A stretch of DNA of 64,000 bases from Paenibacillus sp. P25 (GTDB lineage Bacteria > Bacillota > Bacilli > Paenibacillales > NBRC-103111), in NCBI GenBank assembly GCA_024704175.1, contig CP085629.1, forward strand, positions 1,984,001 to 2,048,000, given 5' to 3'. The position numbers and the translations under genes are program-made. Of the stretch, positions 9,520 through 19,210 are shown piece by piece. How positions within the stretch are numbered: the first letter of the stretch is position 1; each line of letters starts with the position of its first letter. Under the pieces are notes generated by a model. The model did no database searches. It was not told the origin of the DNA and saw only the letters and a list, made by a program, of their open reading frames with translations.

Positions 9520-10446
9520 CTACTCTTCCGCTCGCAGCTCCAGCTTGAATTCTTCGTCGCGGTCGCACACCAGGACGCCGTCGATGACATGAAGCCGTGC
9601 CGCTTGAATTGAAGAGCGTTGCATGGCATAAGGGTTGATCTGCTCCCAGTCGCCTTTGCGGTCCGGATGCGTAAAATAGAAGATATAAGCTTCGTCATCC
9701 TGTACAACGACATCGGCATGCAGTCCGATCGTGCCGTCGTCTTCGCGGCTTCCGGGCTTGTCGAGAATGAGGCCGTTCCGCTCCCAATGCTCCAAATTAT
9801 CAGAGCGATACACTCCCTGTCCCCGCCATTCATCGATAATCATCCAATAGTAGCCTTTGAGCCTGAAAACGTTCGGTCCCTCATGAGCGCGATGGGTCAG
9901 GATCGGGCCGACGACCTCCCAGTCATACAGATTTGCGCTGTCCGCGGCATAGGTGGCCGAACCGTGGGCCTCGTCCTTGTACCACATCCGGAAGCGACCG
10001 TCCGGCATTCGGTATATGCATGCGTCGATCACGCGATCTGAGCTGAGCTTGATTTCGGAATGATAGGTCCACTCGAGTAGATCGGGGCTTGTATAGAACA
10101 GCATGCTGCGTTTATGACCGTCCCATCGATCCGGTACGCCTTGAATGTAGCTCACATACATGTGATAAAGCCCTTCGTACCAAATTATTTCTGGCGCCCA
10201 GAACGTATTACGGCCCCATTCGATATCGAGGCCGGGAAGCGTGCCCCGGTATACCCAGGTATTGCCGCCGTCTCTCGAGGAAGCGATACCGAGATCGGTC
10301 CCATGCACCCAAGAGACACCCGGGCCTTCCGCAGTCGCTCTGCGGTTCGTATAAATCATCCACCATTCCTTGGCTTGCCGATTCCAGATCACAACCGGAT
10401 CTGCTGCTCCATCAAAAATTGGATCTCGATATAATGGCGCTTTCAT
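9520..10446 (-). CDS. GH43-like five-bladed beta-propeller glycoside hydrolase
   Basis: About 308 residues with no signal peptide, so cytoplasmic. The opening DPIFDGAADPVVIWNRQ is the usual first blade with the catalytic Asp. Later blades show WAPEIIWYEGLYHMYVSY, SDRVIDACIYRMPDG and HEGPNVFRLKGYYWMIIDE, in which Asp and Glu fit the transition-state and acid residues of clan GH-F/J enzymes. The likely role is hydrolysis of a short plant or algal oligosaccharide. The second of two adjacent ATGs (10446) has the best spacing from GGAGG at 10452-10456. No intact sugar gene adjoins it; the DNA upstream holds only broken ones. Confidence 0.75.
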   Translation of the reverse strand: MKAPLYRDPIFDGAADPVVIWNRQAKEWWMIYTNRRATAEGPGVSWVHGTDLGIASSRDGGNTWVYRGTLPGLDIEWGRNTFWAPEIIWYEGLYHMYVSYIQGVPDRWDGHKRSMLFYTSPDLLEWTYHSEIKLSSDRVIDACIYRMPDGRFRMWYKDEAHGSATYAADSANLYDWEVVGPILTHRAHEGPNVFRLKGYYWMIIDEWRGQGVYRSDNLEHWERNGLILDKPGSREDDGTIGLHADVVVQDDEAYIFYFTHPDRKGDWEQINPYAMQRSSIQAARLHVIDGVLVCDRDEEFKLELRAEE

Positions 10447-10585
10447 CATAACCTCCAAAGTCTTAATTGCGTCAAGCTATTTTAGTATAGACACTAACAG
10501 CGGATGATCATAAGGCACGGGTTGCCCCAAGCTTTTCTTTTTGCTGTCATCGATAGCGTAAAATGCTCGCTATCGATCGATTCCG

Positions 10586-10764
10586 GTTCAGCAGACCGCC
10601 CGGCGACATCGCCGAGCGTGTTCTTCCATCGGTACATCGATTCGGAGTCATCCGCAAGAAGCCGCGCTTCGTATTTCGTCAATTGGTCCGATGCGGCCGA
10701 ACAGGTCGCCCATCTCCGCTCTGCGGTCTTTCGTATTTATGGTCAAAGTCCCTTGCAAGCTCAT
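10586..10764 (-). pseudogene. Remnant of a GH51-type alpha-L-arabinofuranosidase
   Basis: From ATG 10764 the sequence encodes SLQGTLTINTKDRRAEMGDLFG, the typical opening of GH51 enzymes. It then breaks, and a different frame gives SMYRWKNTLGDVA, resembling the (Y/F)RWK.T(L/I)G motif found further on in the same family. Most of the enzyme is missing. Confidence 0.5.
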
Positions 10765-11119
10765 CTACGCTCGTTTTCTCATGCTAGATTTAATTCGAAT
10801 TCTTTTACCGCTTCCATGCCCACCCGGCGCAACACTTCAAGCCTGAAGGCTGTCGGCCACGCCACCAGCCATTGCGAAACGTTAAACTTATCTCCCCGAC
10901 CTGCCTTAGCCAGCCGTAAGTAAATTATATCGCATACCTACCATTTTCATCATCTGATGGTGCCGCGTTTACGGCATGGGCGTCTAAAATAATATTTACT
11001 CTTTCTTTAACGGTATGATTTCCCTCAATCCTCAGGACCGGACAAATTAAATCTGACATCCAATGTTCATGTAAAGACTTACTTCTAACCTCTAAACCGG
11101 CTTCATCATATAGCGATGC

Positions 11120-11205
11120 CCATTCTACCCCGTCTGTCGCATCAGATCCGCATCCTGATCCCACATGAGGCGCTCCCAATGCTCCGGATAATAATCTACG
11201 CCCAT
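11120..11205 (-). pseudogene. Remnant of a GH42-type beta-galactosidase start
   Basis: ATG 11205 opens MGVDYYPEHWERLMWDQDA, which fits the N-terminus of GH42 beta-galactosidases (YYPEHW motif), and stops at a TAG soon after RQTG. The adjoining sequence to about 10925 has an open frame that I cannot assign. Minus-strand codons near 11250-11350 (TGGTINLDAAGLPAAEM) look like the tail of another lost enzyme. Confidence 0.45.
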
Positions 11206-11485
11206 TTTATCATAAGCATCCCCCCACCGATTACTAAGTTAAGCACTGTTTCAGTGTAAACCGTTGTTTCCCGGCTTCCGTACTAATTCTCATTTCGGCA
11301 GCAGGGAGTCCCGCCGCATCCAGGTTGATCGTGCCGCCGGTCGAATCACAGCGACAATTGTGACTGCGCTTTTTCGTGTACCTCCCTATTTAACGATCTA
11401 TGTAAGCGGTGCATTTTTATTTTAACAGCATGATGTTTCTGTTTAATACAACGAAAAACAGTCTAAAAATCACGTATAAATTCAA

Positions 11486-11720
11486 TTATTTGTATTCGGA
11501 CATGGCCCAAGTCATCGATCTGACTCCACCCGGCAGTTTGCCCTTCCGTTTACTCCAATGTTTGACGCGTCTTTGCAAAAAAAACAGCCGGGCAAGGCCC
11601 CACCCGATCAGCCGCTCAAAACCGAGCTTTTCCAGATCCTTCATGAAGCTGTCCCATACGGCGTCGAAATGGTCCGGCTTCACCATAATCGCTTCCGGAA
11701 CGCCGCCGGTCTCAACGATA
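11486..11720 (-). pseudogene. C-terminal remnant of an unassigned protein
   Basis: A minus-strand frame encodes VPEAIMVKPDHFDAVWDSF, then a basic tail ending at 11486. Its style resembles the end of an extracellular solute-binding protein, but I cannot confirm this. No start or upstream body is present. Confidence 0.3.
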
Positions 11721-11837
11721 ACCCCTCAATTCCGCGTACACTCAAATCGTTCACATCCTTTCAAAGTGGCAAGCAATCACCTCACTGAGATTGCTTGTCC
11801 ACCGTTGAATAAAAATATAGAAGAGGGGCGCCCCTCT

Positions 11838-12224
11838 TCACCGCTTCGTCTTATAAAACTCATGATATAGCTTCATGAGCGCCCGCTTCTCTATCCTCGA
11901 CACGTACGACCGCGAGATCCCGAGCTCTCGTGCAATTTCCCGCCGCGTCCGCTCTTCACCGCCGGCCTCAAGACCAAAACGACCAACCACAACTTCCCGC
12001 TCCCGCTCGTCCAGTATATCCAGATTTTTGTATATTTTTGAACGTTCAATCTTTAGCTGCACTTTGTCCACCACATCGTCGGCCTCTGAGCCGAGGATGT
12101 CAATCAACGTGATCTCATTGCCTTCCTTGTCAGTCCCGATCGGATCATGCAATGAAACGTCCTTGCGCGTTTTCTTCAACGAACGCCCGTTGTGTTGTCG
12201 GGAATGGGATAATGTTCTTGTCAC
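11838..12224 (-). pseudogene. sigK: Sigma factor K, C-terminal half only
   Basis: From about 12190 the frame encodes [18 protein letters not shown] through [18 protein letters not shown] to the stop, which is the end of region 2, region 3 and region 4 of the late mother-cell sporulation factor. Region 2, needed for -10 recognition and core binding, is absent. Upstream the frame runs straight into the TGTCGGG repeat, whose ATG gives the chance start [12 protein letters not shown]. In B. subtilis sigK is split by the skin element a few codons before this point. Here the break is at the repeat, so I read it as a truncated copy; a full sigK would have to exist elsewhere. Confidence 0.8.
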
Positions 12225-12283
12225 TGGGAATTGACAAGAATTTTATCCCATAAAACAAGAAAGCCGCGATACACGCGGCAATA
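12196..12283. mobile_element. TGTCGGG-family repeat, copy 2 (right end lost)
   Basis: It begins TGTCGGGAATGGGATAATG next to the sigK fragment, contains TGACAAGAATTTTATCCC and the hairpin GCCGCGATACACGCGGC, and stops before the usual CCCGACA end. Beyond it lies the broken end of another gene, so the repeat separates two truncated genes. Confidence 0.75.
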
Positions 12284-13154
12284 GCGATAGAAGGGTACGG
12301 CGGCAATCTTGGTTGTCCCGTAAGATTCCTCGATACTCTGCTAAGTAGCGCTCAACGAGCTTGACAACCAGTTCGGCGACCATTGGCTCGTACTGATAGC
12401 CACCTTTTTGGCCGGCAAAAATAGTCTGCCCAATACGGAGAAAGACACCAGTCGGATCCACTGGAACTAGGTACTGTAGTGTCTCAAGTAGATGGTGTGT
12501 GACCATGGCAAAGGGGAATTCAGCCAGTATATCAAGCACCTCTTTGGCTTCTGCATAGAAGAGTTTTTGACTGTCAGGACTGAGAGAAGTTATATTTGAT
12601 TCATTCGAAGCTCGCTTGTTATCGAACGCACCCGACGAAAAATAGACTTCCATGTTTGAGTAATCTACGATTTGGGCTAATTCCCTGGCTTGTTGCTGTA
12701 ACTGATCGGAAAAAACCGCCTTGTTCTTGTGCCAGTGCCTCGAGGGCCCACCACTGTTCTCTGGCTTCTTGTAAGACCCGGTGTAATGCAGTCCACGTTC
12801 TCGCCCGAATAGATATGTGATTCGGGTTGGTGGGCTTCACCAACCCGATCGTCAACGTGTTACGTAACCCGACCACGAAGTGTTGGCATTCGGTAGAGTG
12901 GATTAGAGGTTTCGTGATGATTGATTGAATCATCTCACCGGCGCCCTCATGGGCCTGGTGTATAAACAATCCCTTGAAGATCTCCACACATGTCTCCCTG
13001 AGTGGGATGCCGGAAGGTGTGCGTTCGTAGATCTGTCGCACCAATTCTGTTACCCCCTAATACCATTGCATTTACGTCATCGGAGTTAATCAATTGATTA
13101 CAAAATTCATCTCTTACTGTATTAAAATATCGGTCATAGTTCGTTTTGGTCATA
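12243..13154 (-). pseudogene. Fragments of a large uncharacterised protein
   Basis: ATG 13154 (TKTNYDRYFNTVRDEF) opens a frame to about 13050; a shift leads to ELVRQIYERTPSGIPLRE, and a further shift near 12710 to QQQARELAQIVDYSN and GVFLRIGQTIFAG. The C-terminus runs into the TGTCGGG repeat. The later part resembles the conserved ends of very large P-loop proteins found in bacterial defence and accessory islands, but I cannot name the family. A short preceding frame (about 13153-13250, ending KERL) overlaps the ATG by ATGA and is probably another truncated gene. Confidence 0.45.
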
Positions 13155-13283
13155 GCCTTTCCTTGAAAAATGCCATGTCGCGTTCCACTACATCTTGCTT
13201 TGTAACCGTCTCTTCGATACCTTTCTTTCTTGAACAACAAAGAAAACAGCCGCCGTGTCTCGCGCGCTGTCCGTTTCCCCGTA

Positions 13284-14063
13284 TTAGTTGCTTTTAACCC
13301 GGTAATGATTTCGATAGCCTAGCTCTTTCGAGATGAGTTCGGCGTATTTTTTCGTATAATAGCTGTACCTCTCCACGTTTTGGGTGGTAAACCGGAACGA
13401 GGGGCCGGCGCAATTGATGGAGCCGATGACCGTGTTTTCATAGGAGAAGATCGGCGCACCGATTCCGGTCGTCCCGTCCGTCGCTTCCCCTGAAGTCATT
13501 GCAAAGCCCTGCTTGCGGATCGTCTCGATTTCTTTTTCGATATATTCGCGGTTCAGCGGCTTCAAGGAAGGAACGGACGACCAATCCACTTTCGATAACA
13601 GTTGGTCCCGCGTTTTTTGCGGCAGATAAGCCAAAATGATCCGGTTGGAAGCCCCGATGAACAACGGGAGCCTTAAGCCGATCGGCTCGGAAATTTTCAA
13701 TATTTGCGGGGAATCTATGCTATCGATATAAACGCCTTCCTCGTTTTCCCTCGTGGCCAAATAAACGGTTTCGTTTGTCTTCTGGCAAAGCTCTTCCATG
13801 AAAGGTCTTGCTACTGAACGGAGCATCAGGCTGTCCCACATCAAAAACCCGTATTTCATTACCGACAAACCGAGCTTGTACTTTTTCGTCTTGCCGTTCT
13901 GCGCAACGAATCCGTGCCTCGCGAGCGAGACCAGGATCCGGTGAACGCTTTGAACCGGCATATCAAGCTCCCTGCTGATTTCGGTAACACTCATTTCCTT
14001 TTCGCCGCCTTGAGGAACCAAAATATCCAGAATACAGATTGCCTTTGAAATGACGCCGGACAT
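13284..14063 (-). CDS. IclR-family transcriptional regulator
   Basis: About 259 residues. Residues 1-65 form a winged helix (ISKAICILDIL, SVTEISRELDMPVQSVHRIL, NGKTKKYKLGLSVMKYG); the rest is the IclR effector domain, with YIDSIDSP, the loop GLRLPLFIGASNRIILAYLP and GIGAPIF. The ATG at 14063 follows AGGTGAGG. It lies downstream of the amine oxidase genes in the same direction. Three near-identical palindromes of the IclR operator style lie between the amine oxidase and ammonium transporter genes, so it may control both. An imperfect palindrome at about 14134-14152 (TTTCTCACATAACGGGAAA) upstream of its own start may serve autoregulation. Confidence 0.88.
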   Translation of the reverse strand: MSGVISKAICILDILVPQGGEKEMSVTEISRELDMPVQSVHRILVSLARHGFVAQNGKTKKYKLGLSVMKYGFLMWDSLMLRSVARPFMEELCQKTNETVYLATRENEEGVYIDSIDSPQILKISEPIGLRLPLFIGASNRIILAYLPQKTRDQLLSKVDWSSVPSLKPLNREYIEKEIETIRKQGFAMTSGEATDGTTGIGAPIFSYENTVIGSINCAGPSFRFTTQNVERYSYYTKKYAELISKELGYRNHYRVKSN

Positions 14064-14285
14064 GTGCCTCACCTCGCAAGTGTCACTTTACATGACATAA
14101 CTATATCATGAATACCACAGCGAATAAACCGGTTTTTCTCACATAACGGGAAATCTGCATTATTTCACCGTTCGACATTCCGTAAAGTTTGTTGTAGGAG
14201 TAATTCAAAGGCACATTAATTTACACCATAGTTACACCATGGGTAACATAAAACCGCGATCTGCAACGCTCTACCAGATGATCGT

Positions 14286-14318
14286 AAGGAAAAGCCGTCG
14301 CAACAGCGCGCCGGCTTC
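14286..14318 (-). terminator. Terminator after the amine oxidase operon
   Basis: On the minus strand AAGCCG and CGGCTT pair around a 13-base loop and are followed by TTCCTT. It lies just after the stop of the small membrane protein gene. Confidence 0.5.
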
Positions 14319-14324
14319 AAACGT

Positions 14325-14687
14325 TTACAGCGACAAAGCCGTAAAAACCCCCACACACAATACGCCCACAGAAACGAAACTGCACAGATAAGTCCGATGC
14401 GTGGCGCCGCTCCGGTTTTTCCACGCCAACGAGAGTCGCCGTCCCGCGAAATACATGCTGACCAGGTTTACGATAAAGACCACCAGCATCAACAACTGCA
14501 TCAGGGTTGAGCCGCTTCCGCCCATATCGTGCTGATGCTCCATATGCATCCCGACAGCGGCCGCACCCATCAGCAGCGGAGCCGCCAGCCAATGAACGAG
14601 ATGAAGAAGGAATACCGCAGCGAGGGATAGAACGGATAAAGCCGAATATTTCGTCTCCTTGCCCATGAACCGGATTTTATGCAGCAT
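14325..14687 (-). CDS. Small membrane protein with a His/Met-rich segment
   Basis: About 121 residues with three predicted membrane spans (SVLSLAAVFLLHLVHWL, LLMLVVFIVNLVSMYFA, SFVSVGVLCVGVFTAL). Between spans one and two lies MHMEHQHDMGG, a His/Met cluster of the kind that binds copper. ATG 14687 lies 9 bases after AAAGGAG, which overlaps the corrected end of the copper amine oxidase gene, so the two are translationally linked. Handling copper for the oxidase is a reasonable guess, not shown. Confidence 0.65.
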   Translation of the reverse strand: MLHKIRFMGKETKYSALSVLSLAAVFLLHLVHWLAAPLLMGAAAVGMHMEHQHDMGGSGSTLMQLLMLVVFIVNLVSMYFAGRRLSLAWKNRSGATHRTYLCSFVSVGVLCVGVFTALSL

Positions 14688-14692
14688 TGCCT

Positions 14693-16647
14693 TCACTCCT
14701 TTAACTTTGGCTGACCGTTCGTTTTCATCGCGTTTGCTGCAGTAATTTTTCTTCGGCGACGGCGGAAGGTCGATTGCCGGGCTTTGACCAAAGAAGCAGA
14801 CCGGCTTAAGCATGAATCCGATATAAGCGGCAGGCATGACCGGCCAATCTTCCGGACGCGGAACATGCGTATGTCCCATCGTATACCATACGACTATGTC
14901 CGTATTGTTGATAGGGCGGTCCCGCTCGACCCACGAAGCCAATCCGTCTCCGCCAATATGCTGGTTCGGATATTTTCCGGACGCATACAATTCGTCTTCG
15001 TCATACGGTGTTACCCAGAGATGATGTTTAATAAATCCGGCCCGCTTGAGCAGGCTCGAGTTGTCGGACGCGAACGGGAAGCAGTTTTCGCCGGTCACCA
15101 TTTTGTAGCCGACGGACTGCCCCAAATCGTTCTTTACGTTGTCGTTGACGATTTTCCAGTAACGGGCCGTTTCCAGCTTGATGTCCCGTTTTGCCTGCTT
15201 TTCCGTCTCCAGCAGCGTCGACTTCGCGTAAAACGCGTTCTCTTGCGGATTGCCTTCCCCGAGCTCTTCCGGCACGACATTTACTTCGTAGACGGAATTT
15301 TCATTGCCGTCGATTTGCATATCCATGCGCACGTTGAAGAAATGCTGGTGGTTCGGCGCGTACAGATCCGGTCCGACCATCGTGCCGTATTTCGGCGTTT
15401 CGCCCGGATGAAGCCCCGCCGTCGACAAAATGCCGGTCAACTTGACTTCAAATTGTATGTTGCCGTCTTGATACAAATACCAGAAAAAGCCGTATTCGTA
15501 GTTGGCGACCGTGGAAATGGACGAAACGACCAATCTGCGCGAACGTCTGACCTCCACGTCGTTCGTCCGCCAATCGGTATGCTTCCACAAAATGCCAAAG
15601 TCTTCCTCGTGCATACAAATCGCGTTTTTGATAACCATTAATTCGCCCTTGCTGTTCGTCATGACGCCGTCGAAATATTTGATATAGCCGACGCAGTCGC
15701 AGCCGAGCTCCAGGCTGTTGGCGAGCTGGCCGATGCCGTACTCCCCGCTGTCAAAAGCGTTTTTGCGGTTTTGAATCGGCCCCGGATCGCCGTACGGCAC
15801 CACCATCTCGGAAAGAGCGGCGCGGTACAAAACCGGGCGCTCCCGACCCTGATCCTTGTAAGATACCGTATGAAGCGTCAACCCTTCCCTCGCGTTGAAG
15901 CCGATGCGGAATTTCCAGTTTTGCCATTCCACCTCATGGCCGTTGATCGTAAAGCTCGGGCCTTCCGGCTCGCGTAATTTCGACCGGCTTGATGCCGCCT
16001 CGCAGCGGACCGACGCGATCCGGCGTATAGTTCGCTTCCTTCATCGGAATTTTGCTGTACTCATATTCTTCTACACGCAGAACTTCCATTTTATTCAGGT
16101 CCACGATCGGGACAATCGGCGCCGGGCGCGCATAACCGTTATCCTTCTCGTCGCTGCGAAGGAAACAGAGCGGGCGGGCCAACCGCACCGTGGCGTCTTC
16201 TTCCGTCCCCCAGTTGCCTGCCGACCACAGGTCGACCATGACAAGCTCCGGCGAATCGATACCCAGCCGCTCCAGCGCATCCAGAAAATCCGGGCTCGCC
16301 TTGACCGCCGCCTCGCATTCGATTTGCTCATCCAACATGATCATCGGCTGAACGCCCGGAACGTACTTCCACGAGACGACTTCCATCCGGCTTAGCGAAA
16401 CGACCGCTTCATAAGTGGCGTTGTCTTTGCCGTTCAGAATAACAATGAACGCTTCACGCTCAAACGGTTTCGCGCCATCAAATCCGAGAACGACTTCCTT
16501 CTTCGGCTCCTTCAGCATGACCGATACGAAACGATCCGCATCGCCAAGCTGCTTTTGCTCCTTCAGCACGCGTACGGCAGTCAAAATCTCCTCTTTACTA
16601 AGCGGCTCCAACGGATGATTTCCCAACTTTACGGTTAATTGTGTCAT
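14693..16647 (-). CDS. Copper-containing (TPQ) primary-amine oxidase, two frameshifts in this copy
   Basis: These enzymes oxidise primary amines to aldehyde, ammonia and hydrogen peroxide. The first 237 residues (LGNHPLEPLSKEEILTAVRV) are the N2/N3 domains. The frame shifts near 15970-15974 (a GC appears lost) and resumes as EWQNWKFRIGFNAREG. The catalytic domain shows AEMVVPYGDP, the CDC pair SLELGCDC, CMHEEDFG, the topaquinone Tyr in STVANYEYGF, the copper ligands HQH and later His in TMGHTHVPRPEDWPVMP. At the end, one A too many (about 14750) carries the frame on into the next gene; removing it gives a stop at 14693-14695. No signal peptide, so intracellular as in Arthrobacter. It is divergent from amtB. 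Confidence 0.85.
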
Positions 16648-16728
16648 TTTCGTTCCCCTCGCTTCTTAAAATTTGGTGTTAACTTATGTGACAATCGTAT
16701 CCGCTAATTCGGCATCTCCAAATACCGC

Positions 16729-16876
16729 TATCCCGAATAATGGGATACAGGACATCTTTTTCAGCGTCATCCCACTATTCGGGATAAAACCGCCGGACAG
16801 TCGTCAACGACGCTCCACCCCTCCAAAAATATGAAAGGAATTTGAAAATTTTCTCCTTATCTCAAATAGTGAGATG
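16729..16876. promoter_or_regulatory. Three matching palindromic operators between amine oxidase and amtB
   Basis: TATCCCGAATAATGGGATA (16729-16747), CATCCCACTATTCGGGATA (16768-16786) and TATCTCAAATAGTGAGATG (16858-16876) are 19-bp near-perfect palindromes of one family. The starts are 39 and 90 bp apart. They fill the gap between two divergent genes, so a single regulator could control both. IclR proteins often bind short palindromes of this kind, and an IclR gene lies at the end of the oxidase operon. Confidence 0.7.
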
Positions 16877-16953
16877 CAGATGTATGATGACACGTTTTTT
16901 TCGTGTGATAATCGCGTTAGATAATATAACGTTAAATTCAGGAGGGAATGCTT

Positions 16954-18369
16954 ATGCTGGTCAAACAAAAGAAATGGTTGTTATCCATCGCTTCATTTTT
17001 CGTCTTTAGTCTCGTTTCTTTTCCTCTATCCGTATTCGCCGACAGTCAAAAGCCTGCCGTCGACACGGGGGATACCACATGGCTCCTGGTTTCGTCCGCG
17101 CTCGTCATGTTCATGTTCATGCCGGGGCTGGCGCTTTTCTACGGCGGTCTGGTCGGACAGCGAAACATTCTATCCACAGTCATGCATAGCTTGAGCGCCT
17201 TCGTCATCGTCACGCTGGTTTGGGTCCTGTGGGGGTACAGCTTTGCGTTTGGTCCCGGGGTCGGGGGCATCTTCGGAGGATTCGACTACATCGGATTCCA
17301 TCAAGTCGGACCGGATGCGAAAGACGGTTTGACGATCCCCCATCTCATCTTCGCGATATATCAAGGCTTGTTCGCCTCCATCACGACAGCGATCATTTCC
17401 GGCGGCGTCGTAGAACGGATCCGCTTCTCGGTTTGGGTCATCTTCTCCGCGATATGGGTAACGTTCGTTTACGCCCCAATGGCCTATTGGACATGGGGCG
17501 GCGGGTGGCTGTCCAAGCTGGGTGGGCTGGATTTCGCGGGAGGCACGGTCGTCCACATTCTTTCCGGCGTCAGCGCCCTCACGGCTGCGATTGTCATCGG
17601 AAAACGGCGGGCCTTCCCGCACAAGACGCTTCCGCCGCATAACCTCATTTTCTTCCTGATCGGTGCCATGTGCCTCTGGTTCGGATGGTTCGGCTTCAAT
17701 GCCGGCAGCGCGCTCGCATCCGGCGGCTTGGCCTCGATTGCCTTTGCCACGACACAGATTGCGGCATCCGCGGGCGGCGTCGTATGGTCGCTCATGGAAT
17801 GGGCGCTGCGCAAAAAGCCAACGCTTGTCGGCGGCGTAACCGGCGGCATTGCCGGACTTGTGGCTATCACGCCGGCCGCAGGCTACGTTTCGATCATGTC
17901 TTCCATCGCCATCGGAGCCCTCGCGAGCGTCGTCTGCTATTGGGCCCTGAACGTGCTGAAAGCGAAGCTGCAATACGACGACTCCCTCGACGTATTCGGG
18001 GTTCACGGGATCGGGGGGATTTGGGGCGCCATCGCAACCGGCATTTTCGCCAGCAAGGAAGTCAATCCGGCCGGCGCCGACGGCCTTATTCACGGGAATC
18101 CTTCACAGGTGGTCACTCAATCGATTGATGTGCTCGTCGCCGTACTGCTCGCAGCGATCGGTACATTCGTCATCCTGAAGGCGATCGCCTTGTTCGTTCC
18201 TCTGCGGGTCACGGAAGAACAAGAAACGACGGGGCTCGATATCAGCCTGCACGGGGAATATGCCTACAATACGTTCGAAGCCATGAGCAGCGAACCAGCC
18301 TACTCGTCTCAAAGCGAGTTCGTGACGGGCGGAGCTACCACGGTGAAACCCGAAATGAAAGGAGTTTAA
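16954..18369 (+). CDS. amtB: Ammonium transporter AmtB
   Basis: About 471 residues: a cleavable signal (hydrophobic, cut near VFA-DS), then eleven membrane spans typical of Amt proteins. Seen motifs: FYGGLVGQRNILS in span one, WTWGGGWLSKLGGLDFAGGTVVHI with the first pore His, WFGWFGFNAGSA, and DVFGVHGIGGIWG with the second pore His. ATG 16954 lies seven bases after AGGAGGG; an ATG two codons earlier is too close. The PII gene follows after 3 bases. Pairing with a divergent amine oxidase suggests capture of ammonia released from amines. Confidence 0.95.
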   Translation: MLVKQKKWLLSIASFFVFSLVSFPLSVFADSQKPAVDTGDTTWLLVSSALVMFMFMPGLALFYGGLVGQRNILSTVMHSLSAFVIVTLVWVLWGYSFAFGPGVGGIFGGFDYIGFHQVGPDAKDGLTIPHLIFAIYQGLFASITTAIISGGVVERIRFSVWVIFSAIWVTFVYAPMAYWTWGGGWLSKLGGLDFAGGTVVHILSGVSALTAAIVIGKRRAFPHKTLPPHNLIFFLIGAMCLWFGWFGFNAGSALASGGLASIAFATTQIAASAGGVVWSLMEWALRKKPTLVGGVTGGIAGLVAITPAAGYVSIMSSIAIGALASVVCYWALNVLKAKLQYDDSLDVFGVHGIGGIWGAIATGIFASKEVNPAGADGLIHGNPSQVVTQSIDVLVAVLLAAIGTFVILKAIALFVPLRVTEEQETTGLDISLHGEYAYNTFEAMSSEPAYSSQSEFVTGGATTVKPEMKGV

Positions 18370-18372
18370 ACG

Positions 18373-18717
18373 ATGAAATTACTCACGATTATTATCCGCC
18401 CGGAGAAGCTCAACAGCGTAACTGCAGCTCTGCATACAATCGGGATCAACGGGATGACGATCAGCGACGTCCGGGGGCAGGGCATTCAGAAAGGTATCCG
18501 GACGATCTACCGCGGTGTCGAGTATCAAACCGATTTTATTATGAAAAGCAAAATCGAAACGGTCGTGAGCGACGAGATGTGCGAGAAAGTGCTGGAAACG
18601 GTCATGGACGCCGCCTGCACCGGCCAGGTCGGCGATGGCAAAATATTCGTATCGGACGTCCATGACGCCGTCCGCATCCGCACCGGCGAGCGCGGCAACA
18701 ATGCATTGGGGCTCTAG
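18373..18717 (+). CDS. glnK: PII nitrogen-signalling protein GlnK
   Basis: PII proteins bind ATP/ADP and 2-oxoglutarate and plug AmtB when nitrogen is plentiful. The 114 residues carry the T-loop RGVEYQTDF with the Tyr of the uridylylation site, the B-loop TGQVGDGKIFV and the C-terminal RIRTGERG. The T-loop is somewhat unusual after the Tyr (QTDFIMKSK). It is placed 3 bases after amtB, the classic amtB-glnK pairing in reverse order. Confidence 0.95.
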   Translation: MKLLTIIIRPEKLNSVTAALHTIGINGMTISDVRGQGIQKGIRTIYRGVEYQTDFIMKSKIETVVSDEMCEKVLETVMDAACTGQVGDGKIFVSDVHDAVRIRTGERGNNALGL

Positions 18718-18874
18718 GACAGCCAGCCTTCCGTATCCAAAACATTGAATCGAGGATTGAGGATTAACCTGAGGAAAGCGATCGGGAGGCTGTAACCCTC
18801 AACTATCGTACCCCGATAGCTGAGCGAGCGCCGTACGACAACTCACCCTTCATCTCTATTGTTTTCTTTCAACT

Positions 18875-19171
18875 TCAATTCTGTGACCATTCTTCTGAAT
18901 AACCGGACCATACTTCAATTTTATTTTCATCAGGATCAACAAATTCAAAAACAGAACCCCAGTTATGCCGAACGATTTCCGAAACAGCTATACCTGCATC
19001 ACCCAGTCTGTTATGTAGTTCGTCAACATCGGACACGCAAAAACCAATAATAGGACGGGATTTACCATCCTGAAGAATTTCAATTTTGTTAGTATCACTA
19101 GTCTCAATTAAAGTAAGAAGAACTGTTGGTGTTATACATAATTCCATCCTCGATTTGGTTTTATTTACCAA
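18875..19171 (-). CDS. VOC (glyoxalase/bleomycin-resistance fold) protein, probably 5'-truncated
   Basis: The 98 residues cover the second half of a VOC-fold monomer: RPIIGFCVSDVDELHNRL and VFEFVDPDENKIEVWSG with the usual metal-site Glu. The first beta-alpha-beta unit and the first metal ligand are missing. The frame starts with a TTG at 19171, only 40 bases from a stem-loop repeat, without a good SD site. It is probably a remnant. Confidence 0.55.
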   Translation of the reverse strand: MVNKTKSRMELCITPTVLLTLIETSDTNKIEILQDGKSRPIIGFCVSDVDELHNRLGDAGIAVSEIVRHNWGSVFEFVDPDENKIEVWSGYSEEWSQN

Positions 19172-19210
19172 ATGAAACGTAACATATATACATTTTTATG
19201 ACAATTACTA

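Noticed and set aside
11838..12224. A functional short sigma factor starting at the ATG inside the repeat
   Set aside because: It lacks region 2, needed for core and -10 binding, and its first residues come from the repeat sequence.
14784..15641. A 285-codon open frame on the plus strand
   Set aside because: It lies wholly antisense to the copper amine oxidase, whose catalytic motifs are clear; the composition is Arg/His/Val-rich as expected of a mirror frame.
17170..18093. A 307-codon minus-strand frame
   Set aside because: It mirrors amtB, which has all transporter motifs; the frame is charged and low in hydrophobic clusters.
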